Shown: positions 26,156 through 35,431 of the stretch, piece after piece
Position numbering within the stretch: the stretch's first letter is position 1
How the letters are laid out: the number at the start of each line of letters is the position of its first letter
DNA from: an uncultured Paracoccaceae bacterium
GTDB lineage: Bacteria > Pseudomonadota > Alphaproteobacteria > Rhodobacterales > Rhodobacteraceae
Reading direction: 5' to 3'
DNA length: 64,000 nt
NCBI GenBank assembly: GCA_947500135.1
Contig: CANMQX010000001.1
Coordinates: 248,001-312,000 of the forward strand
Notes under the pieces: model-generated
Told to the model about the DNA's origin: nothing
The model's input: the letters and a program-made list of their open reading frames with translations, nothing else
Database searches by the model: none
Program-made: the position numbers and the translations under genes

Positions 26156-27331
26156 ATGGCTTGGAAAACACTGGACGACATGGATTTTGCAGGCAAACGG
26201 GCGCTGGTACGGGTGGATATCAACGTGCCGGTCGAAAACGGCGCGGTCACGGATGCCACGCGGATTGAACGGATCGTACCGACGGTCATGGATATTCAGG
26301 ACAAAGGCGGCAAGGTGATCCTGATGGCCCATTTCGGGCGACCCAAGGGCAAGGTCGTGCCAGAGATGTCACTGGAAATTATCGCACCCGCCGTGGCGAA
26401 TGTGCTGGGCCTGCCAGTGACCTGGGCCAATAGCGATTATGCTGACGCGGTATCGGAGATGGAGGATGATGAGGTCCTCTTGCTCGAAAACCTGCGCTTC
26501 AACCCGGGCGAAGAAAAGAATGATGAAGGTTTCGCCAAACGGCTCGCCTTGCTCGGCGATATCTATGTCAACGACGCCTTCTCTGCCGCCCACCGCGCCC
26601 ATGCCAGCACAGAGGCGTTGGCCCATCTGCTGCCCGCCTGCGCTGGACGGCTGATGGCCGAAGAACTTGGCGCATTGGAAAAGGCGCTTGGCACACCTGA
26701 ACGGTCAGTCGTCGCCGTGGTCGGCGGGGCGAAAGTATCTACCAAGCTGGACCTGCTGGGCAATCTGGTCGGCAAGGTCGATCACCTCGTGATCGGCGGC
26801 GGCATGGCCAACACATTCCTCGCCGCGCAAGGGATCAATGTCGGCAAATCGCTTTGCGAACATGATCTGGCCGACACCGCGCGCGACATTCTGAGCAAGG
26901 CTAAGACGGCAGGCTGTGAAATCATCCTGCCCCGCGACATCGTCGTCGCACGCGAATTCAAGGCCGGGGCGGACAATGAAACCGTCGCACCCGACGCCTG
27001 CCCTGCTGACGCGATGATCCTTGATGCCGGGCCCGCCACTGTCGCCTATATCAGTGACGTGTTGGACAATGCCAAAACCCTCGTCTGGAACGGCCCACTG
27101 GGGGCATTCGAGATTGCACCTTTTGACGCGGCCACCAACGCAGCCGCAGCAAAGGCGGCCAGCCTGTCAAAGGCGGGCAAGCTGATCTCGGTCGCTGGCG
27201 GCGGTGACACTGTCGCGGCGCTCAACCAGGCGAACGCGGCGGATGATTTCACCTATATCTCCACCGCCGGCGGGGCTTTTTTAGAATGGATGGAAGGCAA
27301 AACCCTGCCCGGAGTTGCGGCCCTGGGCTAA
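26156..27331 (+). CDS. pgk: Phosphoglycerate kinase
   Basis: A 391-residue glycolytic/gluconeogenic enzyme interconverting 1,3-bisphosphoglycerate and 3-phosphoglycerate with ADP/ATP. The signature [15 protein letters not shown] is at about residues 15-29, HFGRPKG at about 62-68, [16 protein letters not shown] at about 108-123, and the nucleotide-binding [13 protein letters not shown] segment near 346-358. ATG 26156 sits behind AAAGGAA. Other glycolytic steps (class I aldolase) lie 2 kb downstream. Confidence 0.97.
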   Translation: MAWKTLDDMDFAGKRALVRVDINVPVENGAVTDATRIERIVPTVMDIQDKGGKVILMAHFGRPKGKVVPEMSLEIIAPAVANVLGLPVTWANSDYADAVSEMEDDEVLLLENLRFNPGEEKNDEGFAKRLALLGDIYVNDAFSAAHRAHASTEALAHLLPACAGRLMAEELGALEKALGTPERSVVAVVGGAKVSTKLDLLGNLVGKVDHLVIGGGMANTFLAAQGINVGKSLCEHDLADTARDILSKAKTAGCEIILPRDIVVAREFKAGADNETVAPDACPADAMILDAGPATVAYISDVLDNAKTLVWNGPLGAFEIAPFDAATNAAAAKAASLSKAGKLISVAGGGDTVAALNQANAADDFTYISTAGGAFLEWMEGKTLPGVAALG

Positions 27332-27369
27332 CCCTCCTCGCAAGAAATTCAAAAAACGCACTTGATTTG

Positions 27370-27401
27370 TGAACATCGTTCAAATATATGAACAGTGTTC
27401 A
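27370..27401. promoter_or_regulatory. Paired palindromes TGAAC-N3-GTTCA before an exported-protein gene
   Basis: TGAACATCGTTCA at 27370-27382 and TGAACAGTGTTCA at 27389-27401, with starts 19 bases apart, directly before the ribosome-binding site of the gene at 27416. The same 13-base pattern occurs twice at 62803-62861 before another unknown exported-protein gene. The shape suits a TetR-type dimer, and the location suits repression; both are inference. Confidence 0.65.
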
Positions 27402-27415
27402 AGAAGGAAATTGCC

Positions 27416-29026
27416 ATGAAACATCTTGCTACCCTTTCCGCCTGCTCAGCCATCGCGCTGACCTCCCTTTCACCTGCCCTCGCCCAAGACCGCGACCCGC
27501 AAGCAACCTTGGGCGAATTCTTCACCCCCGACCGGATCGCAATGGCACTGGCCAACACAGCGATTTCGGGCATCCGCACCCGGATGGAACTGCAATATGA
27601 CCATCTGTCCGCTGACCCGATGCGCGGGGTCGTGTCAATCTCGGGCATCGTGGCCCGCCCGCTCCTGCCCTATGATCAGGCGCGGCAATGCGAAATAACC
27701 ATCGAACGGGCCACGCTCAGCAGTGATCTGGCGCATCCGTTCCAAACGGCGGCAGAGTTGAACCTGAACCTGATCGGGGCACGCGCCAATCTGGCTTGCG
27801 TCGAACGCGATATCGCACTGGCATTGCGCACGGCGGGCTACAAAGACCTGCCACTGGACCAGTTCAAAATGCGGGCAAGCTACGCCTACACAACCGGCGA
27901 AACCGCCGTTGACAGCACCATCGCGATTAACGGGTTCGGGGTGCTGGACTATTCGGCCAGCGGGACCATCCTGCCGCGTTTGGGCGAATTCGGCTACCCT
28001 GATGACCCGGCGATCCGGGTGACACGGGCCGTTGCGACATTGAAAGACGACGGCGGTTGGGATGCAATTTCGCAAGTCCTGCCAGAAAACCTGCGCGACC
28101 CGGTGACCATCCGCGAACTCGGCACCGAATTCGTCTCGCAAGCGCTGTCGGAAGGCGGGTTGCGGCCCCTTGGCGCAGTAGAACGGCAATTCATTGGTGA
28201 TCTGATGACCGAGGTCGAAGATTTCGTCGCCGATCCGGGCGAAATCACTGTGCAGGCCAACCTGCCCCCCGGTGGCATCGTCGTCGAACCCGAAATGTAT
28301 GCAGCCCCTCAGAACCTGATCGCGGCGCTTGGGCTAGAGGCACGCAGCACGCCAATCGCGCGGACGCAGATCCTCAGCATCGCGGATCTGGCCGCGTTGC
28401 AAACGCCAGATGACCTGTCAGCTGACGAACGGATCGCCTTTGCGACCGCGCTCTTGGATGGGGCTGGTGTGCCACGCGGGGCCGCTTTGGTCCCCGATCT
28501 GTTGGTGCCGCTTCTGGGTGATGCAGACAATGCCGGGCCTGCGGCGGCGCTCCTTGCACAAGCCATGCAGGAAACTGATGCCTTTACGGCTTACGGCTAT
28601 GCTTTGATCGCTGCGGCCAACGACATGTCCGGGGCGGTCGCACAGCTTGACCGGCTAGAGGCGCGAATGACCACACAAGCCGTGCTCGCCGCACAAGAAT
28701 CCCATCTTGTGGCCAGCGCGGCCCCTGCCCCGATCGATCAGGTGACAGGCAATGACCCGCGTGATCTGCGGCGACTGGCGCTGGCGCATTTCAGCGGCGC
28801 GGGGGCAGTCCGGTCCTATGCACGGGCCTATTACTTCGCACTTCTGGCAGAGGCGGCAGGCGATATCGCCGCTTCATCCCTGCGCGAAGAAATCGAAGCG
28901 CGCTTTGGCGCACGCGGGCCAGCGGTGGCCGAACTCTGGCAAGGGATCGCCGCCGAAATGCAGCAGCGCGCCATCACCGACTGGATCAATGCCGATCTAC
29001 CAACGCAATACCTGACAACTGATTGA
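27416..29026 (+). CDS. Uncharacterised exported protein, 536 residues
   Basis: The signal peptide is at about residues 1-24 (cleavage near ALA/Q). The N-terminal half (about 30-290) looks beta-rich with alternating hydrophobic residues; the C-terminal half (about 310-520) is alanine-rich and helical, perhaps of TPR/Sel1-like solenoid type (ALAHFSGAGAVRSYARAYYF near 459). I cannot assign a family. ATG 27416 follows AAGGAAA; an in-frame TTG at 27395 lies within the operator. It follows pgk by 84 bases but has its own paired palindromes, so separate regulation is likely. A hairpin follows. Confidence 0.7.
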   Translation: MKHLATLSACSAIALTSLSPALAQDRDPQATLGEFFTPDRIAMALANTAISGIRTRMELQYDHLSADPMRGVVSISGIVARPLLPYDQARQCEITIERATLSSDLAHPFQTAAELNLNLIGARANLACVERDIALALRTAGYKDLPLDQFKMRASYAYTTGETAVDSTIAINGFGVLDYSASGTILPRLGEFGYPDDPAIRVTRAVATLKDDGGWDAISQVLPENLRDPVTIRELGTEFVSQALSEGGLRPLGAVERQFIGDLMTEVEDFVADPGEITVQANLPPGGIVVEPEMYAAPQNLIAALGLEARSTPIARTQILSIADLAALQTPDDLSADERIAFATALLDGAGVPRGAALVPDLLVPLLGDADNAGPAAALLAQAMQETDAFTAYGYALIAAANDMSGAVAQLDRLEARMTTQAVLAAQESHLVASAAPAPIDQVTGNDPRDLRRLALAHFSGAGAVRSYARAYYFALLAEAAGDIAASSLREEIEARFGARGPAVAELWQGIAAEMQQRAITDWINADLPTQYLTTD

Positions 29027-29039
29027 TCAGTTGCAAAAC

Positions 29040-29069
29040 CCCCGGGCGGTGCATCTATCCCGCCCGGGG
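29040..29069 (+). terminator. GC-rich hairpin after the exported-protein gene
   Basis: CCCCGGGCGG (29040-29049) pairs perfectly with CCGCCCGGGG (29060-29069), loop of ten. No T run follows on the plus strand. Confidence 0.55.
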
Positions 29070-29090
29070 ACAAAACCTTGCCATACGCGT

Positions 29091-29120
29091 GGCCGACGTC
29101 TGGCCGACGCTTTGCCGACC
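29091..29120. repeat. Dispersed repeat copy with GGCCGACG/TTGCCGAC units
   Basis: Three related units run in tandem: GGCCGACGT, CTGGCCGACGC and TTTGCCGACC. The 29 bases from 29092 match, with a single difference, the reverse complement of 61666-61694. Both lie in intergenic gaps. The rest of the 308-base gap up to the aldolase gene holds the ACCGTACGGT palindrome (29180-29189). Confidence 0.6.
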
Positions 29121-29334
29121 GGTGATTTGCCAGCAAATAAAGGCGTTAACCTACGATTCGGCCAAAAATGGCAAACAGCACCGTACGGTAGGGTCGCGCA
29201 ACACCCCGTGGCCTGAAAAATTCCGCACTGCCTGTTAGCGCCACCACAATTGCCACAGCCAAACCCGTCCCTTAGAACCACCACCATGCGGGCAAGCGCC
29301 CGAAAACACGGTCATTTTGGTTAAGGTGGATTTC

Positions 29335-30228
29335 ATGTCAAATCAGGAACAAGCAGCACAAGTGCGCGACGGCAACGGATTTATTGCAGCGCTCGATCAA
29401 AGTGGCGGCTCAACCCCCAAGGCGCTCGCCGCTTACGGCGTGTCCTCGGATGCCTACAACAATGATGACGAAATGTTCGACCTGATCCACGACATGCGCA
29501 GCCGGATCGTCAACGCCCCCGCCTTCACCGGGGACAAGATTGTCGGCGCCATCCTGTTTGAAATGACCATGGATCGCGCCATCAACGGCAAGCCTAGCCC
29601 CCTGTTTTTGTGGGAAGATCGGCGCGTCGTGCCCTTCCTGAAAATCGATAAGGGCCTGATGGACGAAGCCGATGGCGTGCAATTGATGAAGCCGATGGAC
29701 CACCTTGACCGGCTGCTGCCCCACGCAGTCAAAAAGGGGATCTTCGGGACCAAGATGCGCTCTGTGATCAACGCAGCCTCTGCCACCGGGATCGCCGCAA
29801 ACGTCGCCCAGCAGTTCGAGATCGGCAAGCAGGTCATCCGCCACGGACTGGTGCCGATCCTGGAACCGGAAATTAACATTCAGATGACAGATAAGGCCCA
29901 AGCCGAAGAAATCCTGCGCGACGCTGTCCTGGCCGAACTGAAAAAACTTGGCCCGAACGAAGTCATCATGTTGAAACTGACCCTGCCCGAGCAGGCGAAT
30001 ATCTACCAACCGCTGATCGACCACCCCAACGTGATGCGCGTGGTGGCGCTCTCTGGCGGCTACACACGGCAAGAGGCCAACGCACGACTGGCCCAAAACA
30101 AAGGGATCATCGCCAGCTTTTCGCGTGCGCTGACAGAAGGGTTATCCGCCGATCAAAGTGACACGGCTTTCAATGCCACGCTTGGCACCACAATTAACGA
30201 CGTTTTTGCGGCCTCTGTCGCGGGATAA
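29335..30228 (+). CDS. Fructose-bisphosphate aldolase, class I
   Basis: A 297-residue Schiff-base aldolase splitting fructose 1,6-bisphosphate in the cytoplasm. Features of the short class I group: GFIAALDQSGGSTPKAL (about 15-31), LFEMTMDRAING, PFLKIDKGL (about 97-105), and VPILEPEINI (about 173-182); lysines in these segments include the likely Schiff-base residue. I chose ATG 29335 behind AAGGTGGA; the in-frame upstream start at 29317 lies before that box. Together with pgk it forms a loose glycolysis/gluconeogenesis group. Confidence 0.93.
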   Translation: MSNQEQAAQVRDGNGFIAALDQSGGSTPKALAAYGVSSDAYNNDDEMFDLIHDMRSRIVNAPAFTGDKIVGAILFEMTMDRAINGKPSPLFLWEDRRVVPFLKIDKGLMDEADGVQLMKPMDHLDRLLPHAVKKGIFGTKMRSVINAASATGIAANVAQQFEIGKQVIRHGLVPILEPEINIQMTDKAQAEEILRDAVLAELKKLGPNEVIMLKLTLPEQANIYQPLIDHPNVMRVVALSGGYTRQEANARLAQNKGIIASFSRALTEGLSADQSDTAFNATLGTTINDVFAASVAG

Positions 30229-30283
30229 GCCCACAAACAAACGCATTTTAGGGATTCACAAACCGAATCGTTTATGCGATTCT

Positions 30284-30318
30284 CCTCGAAAGCCGCGCAT
30301 CAGACGCGGCATTCGAGG
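30284..30318 (+). promoter_or_regulatory. Hairpin covering the ftsB ribosome-binding site
   Basis: CCTCGAA (30284-30290) pairs with TTCGAGG (30312-30318), and inside it GCCGCG (30292-30297) pairs with CGCGGC (30305-30310), with one A-A mismatch between. The 3' arm contains the GAGG that serves ATG 30326. It may also terminate transcription from the aldolase gene. Confidence 0.55.
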
Positions 30319-30325
30319 CAAGCAA

Positions 30326-30625
30326 ATGTTAAAACGCAACCGCCCACCCCTAGGTGCCGTATTCTATTTCTTTGGTGCGCTTATGCTGGGGCTTTATTTC
30401 ACCTTTGCCGCCGTGCAAGGGGATTATGGGCTATTCAAACGGATCGAGATTGAGGCCGAAGGTCGCGCGCTCACCACCGAACTGGCCGCCTTGGAGACTG
30501 AAGTGGCGCGGATGGAAAACCTGACCAGCCGGCTATCTGACAATTTCCTTGATCTTGATCTGCTGGATGAACAGGCCCGCGATGTGCTGGGTCTCATCCG
30601 CGCCGATGAAATCGTCATCCGCTAG
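30326..30625 (+). CDS. FtsB/DivIC-type septum formation initiator
   Basis: A 99-residue bitopic protein: a short cytoplasmic start, one membrane helix at about 10-29, then a coiled coil at about 38-75 (EAEGRALTTELAALETEVAR) and a short C-terminal periplasmic tail ending in EIVIR. This is the plan of FtsB/DivIC, which joins FtsL and FtsQ in the divisome. ATG 30326 with GAGG upstream is the only sensible start. Its position before pdhA, and after glycolytic genes, follows the common eno/pdh-linked arrangement of ftsB in alphaproteobacteria. Confidence 0.85.
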   Translation: MLKRNRPPLGAVFYFFGALMLGLYFTFAAVQGDYGLFKRIEIEAEGRALTTELAALETEVARMENLTSRLSDNFLDLDLLDEQARDVLGLIRADEIVIR

Positions 30626-30702
30626 ACGCAACGCGGCTATGCGGGCACCGGGTGACGGCACGTCACTTTGACTCTCGCAATTCACCGATGCATGCTTTAT
30701 GG

Positions 30703-30724
30703 AATAGTTTAATGCTAAACTATT
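30703..30724. promoter_or_regulatory. Palindrome AATAGTTTA-ATGC-TAAACTATT before pdhA
   Basis: Perfect 9-base arms (30703-30711 and 30716-30724) around a 4-base centre, 26 bases before the pdhA start codon. It is AT-rich, typical in size for a MarR- or GntR-type operator, and different from the E. coli PdhR site. It likely controls the pdhABC operon. Confidence 0.6.
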
Positions 30725-30749
30725 TTGTCCAAGCGCCGGAGGATAGCAC

Positions 30750-31754
30750 ATGCCGCCTAAAAAGAAGGCCGCCGCGAAACCCAATGTTTCTGCCGAAGAA
30801 CTACTAGGTCACTACCGAGAAATGCTGCTGATCCGGCGGTTTGAAGAAAAGGCAGGCCAGCTTTACGGCATGGGCCTGATCGGTGGTTTCTGCCACCTCT
30901 ATATCGGGCAAGAGGCCGTCGTTGTGGGGCTTGAGGCTGCCGCAGAGGAAGGCGACAAGCGCGTCACATCCTACCGCGACCACGGTCACATGCTCGCCTG
31001 TGGCATGGACCCCAAAGGCATCATGGCAGAGCTGACCGGCCGCGAAGGTGGCTTTTCGAAGGGCAAGGGCGGCTCCATGCACATGTTCTCGAAAGAGAAG
31101 CATTTTTACGGCGGCCACGGCATCGTCGCAGCACAGGTACCGCTTGGTGCTGGTCTGGCCTTTGCCGATAAATACAAGGGCAATGACCGCGTGACCTTCA
31201 CCTATTTTGGTGACGGTGCAGCCAACCAAGGCCAAGTCTACGAGACCTACAACATGGCCGAGCTTTGGGACCTGCCCGTCGTTTTTGTCATTGAAAACAA
31301 CCAGTACGCCATGGGCACCTCTGTCAAACGCTCCACTAAATCCCCCTCCCTGTGGGAACGTGGTGCCGCCTATGGCATCCCGGGTGAGGAAGTGGACGGC
31401 ATGAATGTTCTGGCGGTGAAAGAGGCCGGCGAACGCGCTGTCGCCCACTGTCGCGCAGGCAAAGGGCCATACATTCTGGAAGTCAAAACCTACCGCTATC
31501 GCGGCCATTCCATGTCTGACCCGGCGAAATACCGGACCCGCGAGGAAGTGCAAAAGATGCGCGACGAGCGTGATCCAATCGAGCAGGTCCGCGAAATGCT
31601 GCTGACCGGCAAACACGCGTCAGAGGATGACCTGAAAGCCATCGACAAAGAGATCAAGGCCATCGTGAACGAAGCCGCCGAGTTCTCCAAGGAAAGCCCG
31701 GAACCCGCGCTGGAAGAACTTTGGACAGATATCTATGCAGAAGTGGAGGCGTAA
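30750..31754 (+). CDS. pdhA: Pyruvate dehydrogenase E1 component, alpha subunit
   Basis: A 334-residue subunit of the pyruvate dehydrogenase complex, which decarboxylates pyruvate and passes the acetyl group to lipoyl-E2. TPP binding is marked by YFGDGAANQGQVYETYNMA (about 151-169) and NNQYAMGTS (about 184-192); the phosphorylation-loop-like YRYRGHSMSDPAKYRTREE lies at about 249-267. The N-terminus begins MPPKKKAAAKP. ATG 30750 follows GGAGGA. First gene of pdhABC; the next start is four bases after its stop. A palindrome lies just upstream. Confidence 0.96.
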   Translation: MPPKKKAAAKPNVSAEELLGHYREMLLIRRFEEKAGQLYGMGLIGGFCHLYIGQEAVVVGLEAAAEEGDKRVTSYRDHGHMLACGMDPKGIMAELTGREGGFSKGKGGSMHMFSKEKHFYGGHGIVAAQVPLGAGLAFADKYKGNDRVTFTYFGDGAANQGQVYETYNMAELWDLPVVFVIENNQYAMGTSVKRSTKSPSLWERGAAYGIPGEEVDGMNVLAVKEAGERAVAHCRAGKGPYILEVKTYRYRGHSMSDPAKYRTREEVQKMRDERDPIEQVREMLLTGKHASEDDLKAIDKEIKAIVNEAAEFSKESPEPALEELWTDIYAEVEA

Positions 31755-31757
31755 ACC

Positions 31758-33128
31758 ATGGCAACTGAAATCCTGATGCCCGCCCTGTCGCCGACCATGG
31801 AAGAAGGCACACTAGCCAAATGGCTGGTCAAAGAAGGCGACACCGTCGCATCCGGCGACATCATGGCCGAGATTGAAACCGACAAGGCAACGATGGAGTT
31901 CGAGGCCGTTGACGAAGGTATCGTTGGCAAGATTATCGTCGCCGAAGGCACCGAAGGGGTGAAGGTAAATGACGTGATCGCAATTCTGGTGGAAGAAGGC
32001 GAAGACGTCCCCGCAGAAGGCGCAGCACCTGCCGCAGCCGCCGCCCCGGCGCAAGAAGCCGAAGCACCAAGCCCTGCACCAGCCGCCGCTGCGGCGCCCG
32101 CAGCCCCTGCCCCCGACGTCACACCAGATTGGGATGCAGATGTAGAACTGAAGCCTACAACCGTCCGCGAAGCACTGCGCGACGCCATGGCCGAGGAAAT
32201 GCGCCGGGATGAGGACGTATTTCTGATGGGTGAAGAGGTCGCCGAATATCAAGGCGCCTATAAGATCAGCCAAGGCCTGCTAGATGAATTCGGTGCAAAG
32301 CGGGTGATCGACACGCCCATTACCGAACATGGATTTGCCGGGATCGGCACCGGCGCTGCCTTTGGCGGGTTGAAGCCGATTGTGGAGTTCATGACGTTCA
32401 ATTTCGCCATGCAAGCCATTGATCACATTATTAACTCTGCTGCAAAGACGCTATATATGTCCGGCGGTCAGATGGGCGCGCCCATGGTTTTCCGTGGCCC
32501 CAATGGTGCAGCCGCCCGGGTCGGTGCACAGCACTCTCAGGATTACGCCGCATGGTATATGCAGATCCCCGGTCTGAAAGTGGTGATGCCCTATTCGGCG
32601 GCTGATGCAAAAGGTTTGATGAAAACCGCAATTCGCGACCCGAACCCAGTGATCTTCCTCGAAAATGAAATCCTCTACGGCAAATCCTTTGATGTACCCG
32701 TCATGGATGATTTCACCATCCCCTTCGGCAAGGCCAAGATCGAGCGCGCAGGCGATGATGTAACAATCGTCAGCTTCGGGATCGGCATGACCTATGCGCT
32801 GGCAGCGGCTGAAAAGCTGGCCGAGGACGGGATCAACGCAGAGGTCATCAACCTGCGGACCCTGCGCCCGATGGATAGAGATACGATCCTGGCCTCTGTC
32901 CGCAAAACCAACCGTTGTGTCACCGTTGAGGAAGGCTGGCCGCAAGGCAGTGTCGGCGGCTATATCAGTTCAGTCATCATGCAGCAGGCGTTTGACTATC
33001 TCGATGCCCCGGTGATCAACTGCACGGGCAAGGATGTGCCCATGCCTTATGCCGCCAATCTTGAAAAGCACGCGCTGGTGACGACCGATGAAGTGGTTGA
33101 AGCCTGCAAACAAGTGACCTACCGGTAA
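31758..33128 (+). CDS. pdhB: Pyruvate dehydrogenase E1 component, beta subunit with lipoyl domain
   Basis: A 456-residue subunit. Residues 1-78 are a biotinyl/lipoyl domain with the acceptor lysine K43 in [12 protein letters not shown]. An Ala/Pro-rich linker (about 85-120) leads to the E1-beta transketolase domain (about 130-456: [36 protein letters not shown]). The extra lipoyl domain on E1-beta is a known feature of alphaproteobacterial complexes. It sits 3 bases after pdhA and 12 before pdhC. Confidence 0.96.
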   Translation: MATEILMPALSPTMEEGTLAKWLVKEGDTVASGDIMAEIETDKATMEFEAVDEGIVGKIIVAEGTEGVKVNDVIAILVEEGEDVPAEGAAPAAAAAPAQEAEAPSPAPAAAAAPAAPAPDVTPDWDADVELKPTTVREALRDAMAEEMRRDEDVFLMGEEVAEYQGAYKISQGLLDEFGAKRVIDTPITEHGFAGIGTGAAFGGLKPIVEFMTFNFAMQAIDHIINSAAKTLYMSGGQMGAPMVFRGPNGAAARVGAQHSQDYAAWYMQIPGLKVVMPYSAADAKGLMKTAIRDPNPVIFLENEILYGKSFDVPVMDDFTIPFGKAKIERAGDDVTIVSFGIGMTYALAAAEKLAEDGINAEVINLRTLRPMDRDTILASVRKTNRCVTVEEGWPQGSVGGYISSVIMQQAFDYLDAPVINCTGKDVPMPYAANLEKHALVTTDEVVEACKQVTYR

Positions 33129-33140
33129 GGAGACGACGCG

Positions 33141-34454
33141 ATGCCAACAGAAATTCTGATGCCCGCCCTGTCACCCACCATGGAGGAAGGCACGCTGGCC
33201 AAATGGCTGGTTAAGGAAGGCGACGCCGTCGCATCCGGCGATGTCATGGCCGAGATTGAAACGGATAAGGCCACGATGGAATTCGAAGCTGTAGACGAGG
33301 GAACCATCGGCAAAATCGTCGTCCCCGAAGGCACCGAGGGGGTGAAAGTCAATGACGTGATCGCGGTCTTGTTGGAAGATGGCGAAAGCGCGGATGATAT
33401 CACCGCATCAGCCGCACCCGCCCCGGCGGCGCAGCCGGCGGCGGCTGCGGAGGCGGCTCCCGCAGGAGCCCCCGACAAGGCCGGCCCCGCTGCGGCCCCT
33501 GCCCCTGCTGCCCCAGTCAAAGATGGTAACCGCATCTTCGCCACACCGCTCGCACGGCGTATCGCACAAGATAAGGGCCTTGATCTGTCACAGCTCACCG
33601 GGTCTGGGCCACATGGCCGGATCATCAAGGCAGATGTTGAAAACGCGCAACCCGGCGCGCAACCTGCCAAAGCAGATGCACCAGCCGCCAAAGCTGATGC
33701 CGCTGCCGCGGCCATGGCAACCGGACCCACAACAGATGTGGTTCTGAAAACCTACCAAGACCGCCCCTTTGAAGAGGTCAAACTCGACGGGATGCGCAAG
33801 ACGATTGCCGCACGCCTGACAGAGGCCAAGCAATCCGTGCCGCATTTCTACTTGCGACGCGACGTCAACATCGATGCATTGTTGAAATTCCGCAGCCAGT
33901 TGAACAAACAACTTGAGGCGCGGGGCGTAAAACTGTCGGTCAACGATTTCATCATCAAAGCCTGTGCCTTGGCCTTACAGGAGGTCCCTGAAGCCAACGC
34001 TGTCTGGGCAGGTGATCGGACATTGCAGTTCGAGAAATCTGATGTTGCCGTGGCTGTGGCAATCGAAGGGGGGCTGTTTACACCCGTCCTGAAGGACGCG
34101 GATACGAAATCGCTGTCTACATTGTCGGCCGAGATGAAAGATCTCGCCGTTCGCGCGCGCGAACGAAAACTCGCCCCACATGAATATCAAGGCGGCAGCT
34201 TTGCCATTTCAAACCTTGGCATGTTCGGCATCGACAATTTCGACGCAATCATCAACCCGCCACATGCGGCCATTCTGGCAGTCGGTGCCGGGGTGAAAAA
34301 GCCAATCGTTGGGGCTGATGGCGAACTGGCAATCGGGACCGTTATGTCGGTGACACTGTCGGTCGATCACCGGGTTATTGATGGCGCATTAGGTGCGAAC
34401 CTGCTGCAGGCGATCAAAAACAACCTTGAAAACCCGATGACCATGCTCGCTTAA
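33141..34454 (+). CDS. pdhC: Pyruvate dehydrogenase E2, dihydrolipoyllysine acetyltransferase
   Basis: A 437-residue core protein. The lipoyl domain (1-78, K43 in [12 protein letters not shown]) is nearly identical to that of pdhB, down to its DNA, which suggests gene conversion or recent duplication of the domain. Then come an Ala/Pro linker, the E1/E3-binding domain (about 133-170; [30 protein letters not shown]) and the acyltransferase domain (about 205-437) with the catalytic [14 protein letters not shown] 33141 is preceded by AAGGAGA. E3 (lpd) is not in the window. Confidence 0.96.
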   Translation: MPTEILMPALSPTMEEGTLAKWLVKEGDAVASGDVMAEIETDKATMEFEAVDEGTIGKIVVPEGTEGVKVNDVIAVLLEDGESADDITASAAPAPAAQPAAAAEAAPAGAPDKAGPAAAPAPAAPVKDGNRIFATPLARRIAQDKGLDLSQLTGSGPHGRIIKADVENAQPGAQPAKADAPAAKADAAAAAMATGPTTDVVLKTYQDRPFEEVKLDGMRKTIAARLTEAKQSVPHFYLRRDVNIDALLKFRSQLNKQLEARGVKLSVNDFIIKACALALQEVPEANAVWAGDRTLQFEKSDVAVAVAIEGGLFTPVLKDADTKSLSTLSAEMKDLAVRARERKLAPHEYQGGSFAISNLGMFGIDNFDAIINPPHAAILAVGAGVKKPIVGADGELAIGTVMSVTLSVDHRVIDGALGANLLQAIKNNLENPMTMLA

Positions 34455-34460
34455 GCATTT

Positions 34461-34492
34461 GAAAACGCGTGGCTTAAAAGCCCCGCGTTTTC
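34461..34492. terminator. Terminator between pdhC and cysE
   Basis: GAAAACGCG (34461-34469) pairs with CGCGTTTTC (34484-34492), and the loop pairs again (GGCT/AGCC). ATTTTC follows on the plus strand. It lies between convergent genes and may serve both. Confidence 0.7.
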
Positions 34493-34541
34493 ATTTTCAG
34501 ACCGACGGCAGCAAACATGCAGTCAGAATTGCAGCGCCGCT

Positions 34542-35351
34542 TTAGTCGACAGTTCCCAAAATCTGATCCATTGTCATGGATGGTTGCGAACACCCCGCCT
34601 CGCCCACGATCTTTGCTGGCACGCCCGCGACGGTCTTCATCGGCGGCACTTCCGTCAACACAACAGACCCAGCTGCAATCCGGCTGCAATGGCCGACTGT
34701 GATGTTACCCAGCACCTTTGCACCGGCGCCGATCAACACCCCATTGCCGATCTTTGGATGGCGATCATCGTCTTCCTTACCGGTGCCGCCCAAGGTGACC
34801 GAGTGCAGCATCGATACATTGTCACCGACCACTGCCGTCTCCCCGATCACGATGGAATGGGCGTGGTCTATCATGATGCCCTGCCCGATCTGGGCGGCCG
34901 GGTGGATATCAACGCCAAAAATCTCGCTCACCCTCATTTGAACGAAGTAGGCAAGATCGCGGCGATCACTCTGCCAGAGCCAATGGCCAAGCCGATAAGC
35001 TTGAATGGCCTGAAAGCCCTTAAAGAACAACAGCGGCTGCACAAAGCGATGGCAGGCCGGGTCGCGATCAAATATCGCCACGAGATCCGCGCGCGCCGCC
35101 GCCGTCAGTTCTGGCGCTGCCAGATAGGCAGCATCGGCGATTTCCCGCAAAATCTGTTCGGACATCTCGGGCGAGGCGAGCTTCATCGACATCCGGTAGG
35201 CCAATGCACCTTCGAACGTCGCGTGGTGCAGTACACCCGCATGAATCAGTCCGCCCATCAACGGCTCTGCCGCAATGGCGCTTTCTGCTTCTTCGCAAAT
35301 GCGATGCCAAACCGGATCAATCTCTGTCAGGGACGGTTTTGCATATGCCAT
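34542..35351 (-). CDS. cysE: Serine O-acetyltransferase
   Basis: A 269-residue enzyme making O-acetylserine for cysteine synthesis. The N-terminal helical domain (about 1-135; DPVWHRICEEAESAI) is followed by the left-handed beta-helix of hexapeptide repeats (about 140-250) with the catalytic segment IDHAHSIVIGETAVVGDN and VTLGGTGKEDDDRHPKIGNG. I chose ATG 35351, nine bases after GAAGG; an in-frame ATG at 35360 touches that box. Immediately downstream of the GTA cluster and on the same strand. Confidence 0.95.
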   Translation of the reverse strand: MAYAKPSLTEIDPVWHRICEEAESAIAAEPLMGGLIHAGVLHHATFEGALAYRMSMKLASPEMSEQILREIADAAYLAAPELTAAARADLVAIFDRDPACHRFVQPLLFFKGFQAIQAYRLGHWLWQSDRRDLAYFVQMRVSEIFGVDIHPAAQIGQGIMIDHAHSIVIGETAVVGDNVSMLHSVTLGGTGKEDDDRHPKIGNGVLIGAGAKVLGNITVGHCSRIAAGSVVLTEVPPMKTVAGVPAKIVGEAGCSQPSMTMDQILGTVD

Positions 35352-35431
35352 GGCTGTCATCCTTCATCTGGAACTTGTTATGTAGTCCAGACAAGTGGGG
35401 TTCGCCAACAACAAACATGTGATGGTTGATA

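Noticed and set aside
27370-27401. LexA (SOS) box
   Set aside because: Alphaproteobacterial LexA binds direct repeats GTTC-N7-GTTC; here the halves are inverted with a 3-base centre, and like-oriented halves are 15 bases apart.
29410-30096. 228-codon minus-strand frame opposite the aldolase gene
   Set aside because: Mirror frame of a highly biased gene; the aldolase reading has all family motifs.
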